A DNA stretch of 64,000 nt. Origin: Chaunax sp. Z400 (Eukaryota; Chordata; Actinopteri; Lophiiformes; Chaunacidae). Position 1 is the stretch's first letter. Each line of letters starts with the position of its first letter. Location: NCBI GenBank assembly GCA_037577475.1, contig CM075203.1, forward strand, positions 18,190,335-18,254,334, written 5' to 3'. This document shows positions 39,701 through 53,000 of the stretch, piece after piece. The position numbers and the translations under genes are program-made. The notes below the pieces were generated by a model, which saw nothing but the letters and a program-made list of their open reading frames with translations, had not been told where the DNA came from and searched no databases.

Positions 39701-40940
39701 AGGCCGAAGAATCCAGGTCTGTCTAGCTGTAATGGTGTCTACATCAAGATCACCTCTACAAATATATATTTTGATTCAGCAGATATTGATTGTTTTATAT
39801 GTATTATTTTTATACCACTATTTATAGATTATTTCCTTAGAAGTTTGAGAAAATGTCCTAGCCACATTGTGGATCAAGAAGCGGGGTCAGCTGAAATCTG
39901 ATTGGCCCCTGAAGTGCCCCTCCTGATTTCATAGCTTCCTATTGGATATCTGTGTTATCAATCTAGCTAGATTTGTCTGGGGGCCAAACTTTCCCTCTGT
40001 AAATTAAAAAAAAATAACTTTTAGCAGCCATAATTCATGTAAGCTGCACATAACAGTGTCTGTCTGTGGGTAAACTCCATAGAAATGTTTCACATCTAGC
40101 AGTTGATTTATGATTTGTTAGGCTAGAACTAATTATGTATATTATGTATATAATAATGTGGCCCCCTAATGACCCCTATGATAGAAAAATCCTAGATCCG
40201 CCACAGCCATGCCAAGTTGATTTTAATACAGTATAAAGAATTCCTGCTTCCTTATCCACACCTCATGGAAATCAGTGAAGTAGTTTTGTGTAATCCTGCT
40301 AAAAAAATGAACCAACCAACAAAAAACCAACAAACAGACACAGACATTACAAACATAAACTTCTTAGAAGGAGGGAGTCACAGAAAGAAGTGGCAGACGT
40401 AGATTCCAACAATATCCTCTATATGCAGAGTGATGTTACATAGCATGACACTTTTTTTTTTTTTTTGGTAATTCAGGATGTTTCTTAATAAAGTTACGAG
40501 CATGTTTTTGTTCATTCTCTCTCTAGTCATCAGACAGTGAGGTGAGGAGGCTGTCGGAACAGCTTTCTCAGAAGGACGAGGTGGTGCAGAAGCTCCAGAG
40601 GGAGAAGGAGCATCTGGTGGAGCTCAGCCAGGTGAGAGCACCGTAACAATGGTCCTAAATGAAGAAGCAGAGGCTGAGATATCCTGACTTACAGTTATGG
40701 TATGAGTCAGTCATAATGCAAGAACTACCATGTTTTTGCTTGATAAGTGGCAACAGCTTTGACCTTAAATGTCATCCCCTCAGTGTCTAGAAAACCTGAC
40801 TACAAAATATGTTTTTTTTGTTAGAGAGAGAAAACAGGAAACAATTATTATTATTTTGTAGGACAAACCTCCTCCAGATTTAACAAATAGTTGTTTGATA
40901 AATTAATTATATAATAAAATTATTACATTCGTGTGCACAC

Positions 40941-41019
<79 letters not shown>

Positions 41020-44000
41020 CTCAAATCTTTCAATCAAATCTTTCTTAAATATGTATTACCTTCAAAATCATAAATTGTCTAAGGCCTAAAAACATCGAAA
41101 TTATTGTTATTATTTTGCCCTATTCCTGCCTAGGATGAGTCGGTGTTTCTCTTTAAAACTCTTTAAACAGTTGTTAATCATCATGATGGGGGAACCAGCC
41201 CCTCATATAAACACATTACAATTATATTCACACTCTTTTGTTCAAATGACCCCAATCAATGGATCATCTCAAAAGTATTATTAACAAACAAATTTAAAAA
41301 AAAGCTTTTCATTAATATTTTTCTCCTCAGCAGATCAATTTTGTTCTGTTGTCATGGAACAAGCTCAGTAGTCGTCACTAGACTTGTTACAATTATTACA
41401 TCATCGCCTGACTGTGATCATTTGGCCTAATTGCAATTATTTTACATAATGGTTAGAATGGCTTCCATCCAGCTGTTTAGAGAAATCTCATATTTCCACA
41501 TCATTTTCCACCGCTTGATGTTTGAATGTCGCTCTTTAATGACGTCATCTAGTTATACTTACTCTGCTATGACTGGAGAATCAAATTAGCCTGTAGCTCC
41601 ACCGACTGTGTATGTCTCTGGGTGCATAAGTTTTCAATGATCATGAACACCACCAATAACTTGGAGGAAGAGGTTTGTAGAGTTTTCTACAAACACTGCA
41701 AATCTAAACTAGAGGGCACTCGGAGAGTGTATACCTCCACCAAGCGAATTTGTGAATCCTACTATGGTGATGCCATTTCTCATTGCAAGAACTTTGACTG
41801 CGTCATCATACCAAGCCAATCAGAGGCAGAGTAGGGCAGATCGTGGCCCCCCCCATGGTATGATCCTTAAAAAAACCTTTCATTTAAATGTTAAATCCAT
41901 TCACACCTTATTGAGTTATCCTGCTTACAAACAAACACACACACAAACAGCACCGATCACATGACCTCTGCTGAGATAAAACCCATCTACAGATCCTCCT
42001 TAAGGTGTATTAGTATTGCTGAACTATGTCTAGACTTTCACTAAAGTGGTGGGATACAAATTAAATCATTAACTGGAATTATTTATGAGGACGTTAGCTA
42101 ATATTTCATGACGGTAACGGCCATAAACATCATACAATATCAGTGATGTCAGAGCTCCATATTTACTGTTGATGCTCTACAGATGGGTTTATCTTTTCTT
42201 TTTACTGTTTCCAAAGCTTTGACCTTCTGCTGCTGTAATATATACCACAGAGTCAGCTTTCATTAACATTCATACTCTATGTAAACTATGTGCATACATC
42301 AACATTTAGACAGCACGTCATGCTGTTTGCTTTTATTTCTGAGTATTTATTAGTGTAATTGATAGTCTTGTCCCTTTTATCAGAGAATAAAGAGATACCT
42401 CACTTGCTGCCTGACCCAGAATGTAACATAAGTCCAGTAAAATAGAAACATACGTCCTGTGGACCAACCAATAGTGACACTCATGATAAATGACATTAGA
42501 CATAGAGCTGATGCTTTGAAAAGTGAAGGAATCTTAACCCTCAACAGCTTCATCATACGCCATAAGAGGCCCTGCTCTCTAATCTGTTCCAGATGCTTTG
42601 ACCAACAGTAGCAGCCTCACTTTAACATCAGGCCTCATTATCGTCCTGTGTTTGTTGAACATGTGTTAGATTATTGATTTAGTCTGGAATACAAAGAGAA
42701 CCAACTTGGCGTTACAAGAGCGCAGAGGTTGACGTTCCAACACTTTGTTCCCAGTTGATGGATAAAGCAAAGAGAGAGTATCTGATCTGCCCCATTATTC
42801 TGGAGGTGAGTTCTGACATTTTCTCTACAACGAAGCATCTCCTGACTTTCCAGTATGGCGGACAGATGTGTGTGAGGCAATGCTATGGAGGATCAGTGAT
42901 TGTGGGACACATATGCAGCCCAGACTCAGACATCTTTTTTCCACACCAGCAGCAGGCCATTGAGGACCTGCAGAGCGAAGAGGAGAAGGTGAACCTGTTG
43001 ACCAAAGAGAAAACCAAGTTACAGATGCAGACTGAAGATGTAAGATGTTTTGTAGATCTGCTGTATTATTCATGCTAAATTCAGTGTTTCACCTTAAATG
43101 TAGGATCTATTATATTTCTATATAACTTCCTCCATTTCCATTTAATTGGCCATATTTTACTACGAAGCCTCTTCTCCCATTTGGCCCGAGAGGAACTTCC
43201 TGTTGTGTTGTTTGTGTCCAGCTGGAGTACCGACTGGAGCAGGAGCGCCTTCAGCGCGGCGAGCTGGAGGAGAGCAGGAGGAAACTTGAGGGTGACAGCA
43301 GATCCACACAGGAGAGTCTGGGAGAGATGGAGAAGAGTAGGAGTGGGCTGGAAGAGCTCATCAAAAGGTCAGAGGCTCCTGTTAAATCCTCTATAACTTG
43401 TTAACAGCCTTGAAGTCAAATCATCATAAGAAGTTAAAACAGCAACAATAAGACTCAAATAATACATGGACCCTATTTAAATTATCTAAAGTACACAGTA
43501 CACGTTCATTTAGGGTGTGTCCCACTCCCATAATTATTCACAGGTGTGTTTGTGGTGTAGCATGAATTTAATCAATCAGGGTAACATCTCCACTCTTTAA
43601 ACACAGTGGAATAGGTGATGTGTTCTTTGGCAGGTGGACCGTCTGGTTCCACTGTCTCATATGACTACACATGACCAAATGCACCAATGTCCAACTGAGG
43701 AGGGCTGCTGTACATAATGGAGGCACATCATCAGAGGAATACACCCGTCAACCGATGTTCCATTGAAACGAGAGCTGGTGTGATGATATCTAACCCCAGG
43801 AGAGAGACAAAGAGACAAAGTGTTGAGCTTTCTTGAGCTGATATGATGCTCCTGTCCTGAGGCGGTGATCTTATTAAACTGTGAACACGGAGTAAATGAG
43901 TGACTCACCTTGTTGCGAGGCGATGGTCCTGTGTTTTCCAAACAGGGCATACAGTGTAGAATCTGTCTCAGTACAGTACATTAAAGAAATAAAACGTTGG

Positions 44001-47000
44001 TTGCTTCCATAATGGGGACATGAATGACACTTGAAAGGAGAGAAGAGGTTAATGATGACATTTTACTAAATAATACTCAGATACACATAAATATTGCCTT
44101 TTTCTTGTATTTTGTGTCCATCAGTGAAGCTGGGCAACATCATGGGGTGGTTAGCACTGTCCTCCTCACAGCATGAAGGTTCTGGGTTCAAATCCAGACC
44201 CGGAACGCTTCTTTGTGCAGTTTGCATGTTCTGTGCCGGCTGCTCCAGCTTCCTCCCACAAACATGTAATATGAGTGTATTTGTGACTCTAAATTGAGCT
44301 AATATTCTAAATGTGGTTTTAAAATGACCCAAACACAATAAAAATCTAAGAAAGCTCAACTTAAATCTGGATATGAAGTTATTTTGTGCAACCACTTAAC
44401 ATAATGGAATTAAGTGAATTAAATAAAACATTTTTTAGTGGACGGCAGTATTTTGATCACTAGATGGTGAATAGTTGTTGAGAGTGAAAACAAGCGACTC
44501 TCTCTTTTCAATAAAACACAGTCAACAGCATCTTCCTGCAATCTCTGCTCCCTGTTACAGTAAATAAAACAAGGTGCTGCACAGCACCAGTCTATTATGT
44601 GAAATATTTTAATATTATATCATAAAATCTGCCAGGTGAAATCTGGCATTTAACTATAAATCAAAAGCCAAAGGTATCCACTGTCTGTGTTCCTTAAGTC
44701 AAGTATAAATCCATCTCAAGACTGTATTCATTTCAAATTAGCTGGTCTTCATTTTAATTTTGGGCTTGTTGAAATTGTCTTTGTCTAGATTTGAGCTGAC
44801 GATTTGTGTTTTTTCCAGCGGTGTCATTAATGCAGTATCTCCTTCTCTGTGTAGGAAGGACCTGGAGATCAGCAGCACCAGCTCCAAGCTAGAAGCAGAA
44901 GAAGTCCTCAACACTGGACTCCAGAGGAAGACCAAAGAGCTCCAGGTCAGACCCTTTCGTCTGTGTACAGTCGATATGTTAAACAACAGGCTTGTCCTAT
45001 GTTTGGCTTCGGGTTAAAGCTGAGGTCAGTCTTATAGTGGTTGTGGTTAAAGGTGGGGTCGGTAATTCTGCAGAAAGACAGTTGCTATTTCAGGTCAACA
45101 GCCAAAAACACACCAAACAAACACCTTTAAGTGCTTCCTCAGAAGCTCCGCCTCCCGAAATTCATGGATCCCATATTCATTGTTTTGATCAACCTTCCCC
45201 ATGGGTGTCTAACCTTTTCAGACCCTCCCTCTTAAAATTTAGTTTATAAAATTTTCTTGTGACCTCGTCCTCTTTTCCTATTTCTCTGTCATCTCTCCTT
45301 GTTGACAATGCGGTGACACTTTATCATGTGCCAGATGTGTCCTCCCCCTTCCTCCTCTTAAAGATGTAAGAAGTGGATACAGCCTGAGAAGCGGGGCCTT
45401 GTTCATTCCTTTGAAAATTGCTCGGTGGTGCATGAAGCCAAAAAAGCTACTTTGGGCTGTAAAGAATTCTCATACTGAGCATGTGCAGTAGAGACCTCCA
45501 CCGACAAAAGTTAGTGAACTACATTTCAGTTCACTAACTTCTAGAGTTTCCCAACCTGAGTGGATTAAATTCTGGTGTGTGACACTCAAAACATGAACAA
45601 ATGAAAAAGCTTTTTGGGGGCCAGTGTGCATCATGTGACTCTCTAATTAATCAGTTTGGCCACTATGTTAAATGGCTTAAAGCCCGGCTCACTTCCCTTT
45701 TGTCCTGTGCACAAACTCAAACACCGTCTTTTGCTGAATTCGACAAAAAGTGTTTTGGACCAGAATCACTGACACCACATATAGGCTTATGGGAGGTCTT
45801 CATGTCTGCAGTATTCAGGCCATCTGCAGCTAATTGAGAGATGTGGTGAACATTTTCAAAGTGCTTTGTAATTGCACACATCACATCCCCTGCAGGTACC
45901 CAGCCTGCAGCTGGCTTTCAAGATTAATAAATGCAAATGAGCTCAGCAGTATTTAAAGTTAGGTGTTGAGGATTTAATGGACACAGCGGCTCCATGGAGA
46001 TGAAGTAAAGGCACAAAATAACACACTGAAGTAAAGCAATAAATAATCAGTGAATTTAATAGGACAACATTTGGTTTGAATGAATAACTTGTGGTGTTGA
46101 TTGGCAGATGGAAGGGTATTGGTTTCCTAAGGAGACATGCAGGGAGCTCAGCTGTAGTTTCACCAGTGTGGAGAGATGCATTCCTGCCTTTCAGCAGAGC
46201 TGCCGGGCTCTGCTATATGATTGGAGCAGTCACTTCACAGCTTCATGCCTGTCAGGAGATGAAACACGCCGCCTCCATCCAACCTGAAGACCAGCCCCTG
46301 CTTCCCTCTGATGATCTGACTAGAAGCAGTTGGGGGTAGCTGCAGTCAGTGCCTTATTCTTTTTGCCTTTACAGTTTTTAAGACTCTGAACATCATCATC
46401 AGACTCAGGGTCCACCGTTTCTTTTTTCTGACATGGAAGTTTAGTTCTTTTTTGCTCCTCCAGAGCTGCAAGAGACAGACAAGAGTGTCCCTTTGAAATA
46501 TTAAATCTGATGCACACTTTCTTTTCCATCTGCGGGACAGTTGTACTAATCTTCAGATTATTTCCTTTATTAATCATTGTATATGATGCATATCACATTT
46601 TTCTATCGCCCAATGTGATTTTCAAATGTCTTGTTCTTCTCCACCGGCGCTCAAAAACCCCAAAGATAATACGTTTCCTATCACATAAGACAAAAAGCAG
46701 TAAATCCTCCGATGTGTTGAAATGTAATCAATGAATATTTGACAATGTTCCTTAAAAATGCCTTAAACTGACAGCTGACTGCTCCCCATGCTATAGCTCC
46801 AACAGCTTGACAGAGTAGCAATGCCTTTCAACAAAGGGATGGGGCTGAGGAAATGGTCATTTGCACAAAGTTCAATAGAGGTGAATGGGAGACAGAGCAA
46901 AGATGAAGTGTAGTATTATCATACTTCCATCATCTCTTAATTAATCCATGTGGATCAGTCGTTGACGTAAAGATCATAGTGCTGTGGTGTTTTGCTGACA

Positions 47001-50000
47001 TTTTAGACATTAGCGATCACAATTTATTCATCCTGTAGGCCTGAGCGTGTGCAGCTTAAGGAGGCGTAGAAGTGTTGCATCTCATTCATGTGTTGATGAC
47101 ACTTGTAGAGAGACAGTAAATGAGATGTTGAGTTAACAGCAAACACACACAGTGAACCTGTTCCGACTCACGTTCTCACATTTTGACTTGCTACAGCAGG
47201 AAAATCACAGCTGCACCAAATAATGTTATCAATGCAAACTCTCCAGTAAAGGAAGGCAGTGATTCAGCAACTCAGAGCTCTGTCAGTGACATACAACTAC
47301 GTACAACTGTAGCTGTTGTTACAGGTGTGAGTCAGGATTGGACAGTTCTACATTAAAAGTTCTGTCATGTGACATTATTTTCAGTCAAACCTCATGACTG
47401 TTGCAGAAAAATGTCAATCATCCAATCATAAATCCAGCTGAGTAGCCACGTGTTGTTGGTGTGGACATACAAGCATATATGAGAAAAACTACACACATGC
47501 TGCATGTATGTTTACATTAACATTGAATTATAATGTCACTGTAGACCATTTTTTTCCACATTGTATTTCACTGTTTGACTAGCTCTCATCTCATAACTCT
47601 GTCTTGTTGCACAGCCTTCCTCTGGTGTGGTTTAATGGCACCCAGGTGGAACATTAGCCCCTACAGCTGTTTGTCTCAATGAACCAACTCCTAATAATGG
47701 TGCAGTATGGATGGTCCCAGCGGCCAGAGTTAGCAAGATGTTAGTGAGCAAAGCAGGGGTGGATCTGGAATTTTTCTAACTCAGGGGCCACAAAAGGGCC
47801 ACATTATACACAAGTATATGTCCAACATCCATGCACATTTCTATGTATATATTTCTATATACATTTCATTCCTTGTTTGCCATTGGCTCTATAGCTTTGG
47901 GAAAAGACACACACAATTAGGTATATTTTGTAAACTGTTCATCCACATTGTGTACGTCAAAAAAGCTTGAAATAAAAATTCTTATCTTTCATACTGAAAA
48001 AACAATACATAAGACACCTTTTTTTCAAAAGATGTAACGCACGCCAAAGATGATGTATTTAAAACTATTCAGGATGAGACTTTTGAAAGGCCTTGTAACA
48101 CATAACGGCCTTCTAATTAAGACTGGACGGCATTATTTGTTGATTGTATTGCTTTAAATGTTCTATTTCCTTCGGTGTTTAGTCTGCCTGTGTACAGAGG
48201 CCAGGATAAACACTGAAGTTTATACTGAGGCTTTTCCTGTGAATCATCCTGTGTCATCCAGATAGAATCAAGCTCGTCTGGCAGCTTTTATCGGTGCCAC
48301 TGGTGCATGTTGCAGATAATGTGTTTTGTCTGTGTCTGTCCCTTCGGCGTTTGAATGGGATGAGAGGGCTGCTGAGAGGGAGGGAGTGAGCAAGAGACAT
48401 TGGGAGAGAGTGACGTCAAGGCTCAAGTAGTTGCATCTTCGCTCTGCCGAGGCTTGTGGGAGCCTGATGTTCCATCCAGATGGGGTGACAGAGGAAAAAT
48501 AGAGTGCTTTTTGTCTCTGATTGGAGGAGGGAAAGGTGATCCATGTGTCTCTGAGGGGGCGGGAATGTTTTCAAATTTACTGTAGCTTTGGCATTCTCCC
48601 TATCTCACAATGAGGCCATTATACGTGTGTCTCTGTGTGCCTGCATGTGCGTGAACACCGGCTGATAACGATGCAGGTGGACGAGCCGCCCAGCTGAGAG
48701 CACGGCCCGTCTCCTCTGTCTCCCACTCATGTCTGCTTTGACGTAAAGGTCACATGAATAAGTCCACAAACTTGACTGGAATGGAAGAGATAGCTCTGTC
48801 TGTCTCGAGAGAGGAAGCCACTTCTCCCACTTTAGGGCATCTGTGCTTTAAAGCAGTTCACTTGAAAGGGGTCTAATGGGGGTCGAGGCCCTGCTGTCCT
48901 GAGTTCTTACAATAACTCCATGACTTTAGGGGTTTATTACGCGGCTGTAAAGCAGTTGTACTCAAACACAGTGCTGTTAAGGGTCATCACAATATGATAA
49001 GATAAAGCTCAGTCTTGCCCCGTGGGCTGCTTGGTTCATACCAGATGTTTCACTGGAGGTGTCACATCCGATTGTGCAATAACAGTGATCACACGCTAAC
49101 ATCCAGGTTTCAGATATGCTTTTCATATTTTCAGCAGTGATATCCAGCCATGCAGATGAAATTCATTTAGAGACATTCTTTGCTGACATGTATGTTTTCA
49201 CACCAAAGCAGTGGAGGTAAAAGCTTGAATTAGTTTAATCATGGCAGTGAAATCAACCACAGAAATATTGCCTCTGGTGTTTGTATTGGTTATTTTTTAG
49301 GCTTGAGTTTTCCCTTGCTTATGGACTCCTGATTTTCTTACCTATGATCTTTGCTGTCTGGTAAGTTTAGAACTTTCTGCTAGTAAATCCACTAAAGTGT
49401 AATTTCCATTTGTCTGGCTCTTGTCTACAGGTGGGTCCTAACTCTAACAAAGCTGAAACCTGACATTTTGTATTTTTATTAGTGGTGAGGGGAAGGGGAC
49501 TCAGATTCAAACCTCAGCAGGGGAGGAGGGTTGACCTTCTGGACCTCTTGTAGTTTTATTTAATATGTTTTATAATAATCAACAAGCATCAACAGTTTCC
49601 AAGGACTTTTTGTGTAATAAAAAGTTGTTATAATGTGTCTTTAGTTGGATGACTTTGACTCTTAAAACTCCAGAATCACATGTTTGGGATTGGCCCAACA
49701 AGCTGTAAACACAACATGGCATCGACAAATATTTTTAAATATCGCAGCAGACTCTCTCTGCCGAAGTTTTCTTAGCTCGAAGTAAAATCAGAAATATAAT
49801 TCTAAGAACACGAGTAAACTCAATGGTACGAGTTAACGAAGTTATAGAGTTGGTTTATGGATGAGTTATTAAATGTCTGGTGTGTAGGAGTTAGTGCCAT
49901 CTAGTGGTGGGTTGTATATTGCAACCAACTGAACACCTGTCATCTCCCCCTTCCCTACAATCGCCTCTAAAAGTTTGGTTTGTACGTTCTTAAAAATAAA

Positions 50001-53000
50001 AACGTATCGATGCAACATAACAGAACATTAACACCTAATTAGTATTAAAAAAAGATCACAACACACAGTTCCATATTTCCATTTCCTGTGACAATTATGG
50101 AATAAATAAATCATGGTTTTAGTTGAAACAGTAAACGAGCAAAAATGTGACCTGAAGTGTATTTTTCCACCAAGCGGGTTGTTTGTATCCGTGTCTGTTT
50201 ATTTATTGGTTTGTCAGAATTATGCAAGAACTACTGAATGGATTTCCATGAAACTTGGGTCTTGGGCCAAAATAGTCCCCATTAAATTTCGGTGTGGATC
50301 TGGATAAACACAAACAAAGTCGTCGATAGACAAACACTTTTAGACCGCAAAACACGCCTGTAGAGTTGCTGAAAGTGCTTGTTGCGTGAACGCCTGCTTG
50401 CATGACAAACTGTGTGTGTGTGCGTATGATAAAAGCATAGTTAAGGGACAAAAAGTCTCAAATAAAATGTGTAAACATTACAGAATGAAAGCTTCATTCA
50501 AAATAGCAACTGGATCTGTAATGAAATCAAAGATCAGGGATGTGAGAGAGACTTCACTGAGTGAGGCCGATGAGAGCCAGAGAAATACTTACAGTACATG
50601 CAGATAAGGTAAAAGATTGCATATACATACATATATAAAATCAGGCATTTTAGGAGAGAGTCCTGGAGGGACTGTTACAGGGCTATGAGTTTGATTTTGA
50701 TTAGTCTTGATTGAAGTATGTGTTCTACACCTTAAGTCTGTTTTCTTCCACGTTATGTGCATAAAACGTGACCTCCACAGACACAGAGCTGAAGCTCACA
50801 TGCTGCTCTTGCTAAGCATGCTGTTAGTGTAAAAAAAGAGATTTCCCTGCAATACTTAACTATTTATTTGAGATAGATCAAACTGTTAATAAGCCCACAC
50901 AGTGCTGGACCTTGACCATCAGCCAAAGACTAATAAAAGTTGCTTGAAAACTAAACTTTAAACAGTGCAGTGGGAGGAAACCTCTGGGATCTGTAACAAA
51001 TCAGGGAGTGTAGTGATGTAGTCAATTTCTGTTTTTGGAACTTCCTGATTTTTGAAAGCTTTATCTTTTTTGAAAATTTATAATGGAAAAAAATATGTAT
51101 ATTTGGCCATCATCTACATGAAGTTGATCCTACATTGTGATGCAAGGTGAAGTTTGTCATTCAAATGCCTTTATCTCTTGTAAAATGTGCACCGGTGCTC
51201 AGCAGGCGTCACATCGTTACAAATACCTCTGATCTGACCTGCGTCATCGCCTGCGATCCATCCAATTAAATAGCCACTACTTTAACTGCACACTGTGATT
51301 TGAAGGGATTTACAGTAAGAGAACAAAGTTGCCGAGTCGTTATGTGAGCATCATGAGTATGGTGGACTGACATCAGCAGGGGCTCTGCGTCTGGTGCAGA
51401 GGCAGGACTCGCAATGTTTTTGGCTTTGTCTTTGCCTCCCGCCGACATGGAGGGGTGGTCTCACAGGATATAACTGCCCACGCTGCTGAATATCCCCTCA
51501 GACTCAGAGGGGAGACATGGGCCATGAGGCCACATCTGATTGCAATTTATGCACAATTATTATGCTGTCGGAGCGCAGCGGAAAAAAGAAAAATAAAGCT
51601 TTAAGCTCACACTATTATGGAGATCAAACCCTGCAATGATGGGCTAATTTTGTTATTTCCTTCATAGATCCAAAAGTGGTCCTAAGTGAAGAAATTGGCA
51701 TGGGAGCATTTAGAGCAGAATACATTTGTGCTCAGTATCAATATATAAGCAGGGTGCACAGGACTGGTGCACATGTGTGGTCAAAATAAACGATGCACAC
51801 CATATAATCGAAGGGTTAGGGTTAGGGTCATGTCTGTGTCTAACAACAGACATTGTCTTTGTTAAACAAGGGAAGTTTCACAATATTATATGGTCTGCAT
51901 GGAGGCAAGAGACTGTTGAAAATATGGAGGCTATTACCTGCCATTCAAATTCAAGTGGCTACAAGTGATGACAACGGGGGTTCCTAAAGTGGGGGTCGTG
52001 ACCAATGGTGGGGTCAGGAGATGATTTCCAGAAATCAAATCAAATTTAATGAATGAGATGATTAGAAATAATCTATTTTAGCCATAATTGTTACAAAAGA
52101 TAAATAAAAGTTAAATTTAATATAAAACCATGCAAATAAAAATATGTGTTGTGTGTTTGGATAACTCTATTAGTGTGTGTGCGCTCAATGTTTGTATTCT
52201 GCAACCACCTCTGGGGATAGTGGGGGTCGTGAGTCTCTGGCATCGTTATTTTGGGGATCAGGGGTGAACATTTTTAGAACCCCTGACCCAAGCAACATCT
52301 TCAGGTGCTCATTTGAGAACCAGACCAAAAATGACATGTGCACCCCTGATTATAACCTCTTTCTGCCTTGGACATGTGACATCTGTCCGTACTGTGTCCT
52401 CTACAATTGTATTAGAGACACAATCTATATTTTGAGGCTGGTTTGCGCCTTTGGAAAGTAGAAATGTAACCAGAAACAGACATGTTAGCGGGGAGCTGTG
52501 AGAGAGAGAGAGGAAGGCTGTGCATGCAGGAGGGGGTGTGGACAGTAAAATGCCGGAGGGGATCAACAGTGGAGCTGTGTGTGTGTGTTTTTGTGTGTGG
52601 GACAGTCAGTCAGTCAGTCGGGCTGCTGCTGCCTCACCATGGCTGTTCTCTCTGCAGACGTCTTACGCTGGCATGTGAGTTTTTATCGCATCTTTTCTGT
52701 CTTTTGGTTTATGCTTAACTTCTAAAGATGCTGCTGGGGTAAAAAAGGAGAACAAGGTCATGTTTTCATGTCTGACCTCACATTTGGGACGTCTCTAAAA
52801 TACAGTTATACAAATTTCCATTGCATCGATGATGAATAATCGTGGATGTTAATTTTCCTCTAAAGGATCAGATGCTGCCGTGTTTGTGGAGCTCTGCTCA
52901 CCATGTAGCTATCAGTGACTGTACTGTAGGTCTTGTTGCAGTGAATGGCCCTGGGCTACATGCCATGTCAGACACACTTCCTGACACTGAGACACAGATA

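Larger units (their letters stand above)
36385..40526 (+). other. Intron of about 4.1 kb between rod exons B and C
   Basis: It contains a 1.6-kb modular dispersed repeat (38029-39665) and a hAT MITE (39865-40206). No conserved coding sequence is missing between the exons. Confidence 0.7.

Noticed and set aside
51808..51828. gggttagggttaggg telomere-like sequence (also ccctaaccct near 1897)
   Set aside because: Only two to three units; too short to be an interstitial telomere block.
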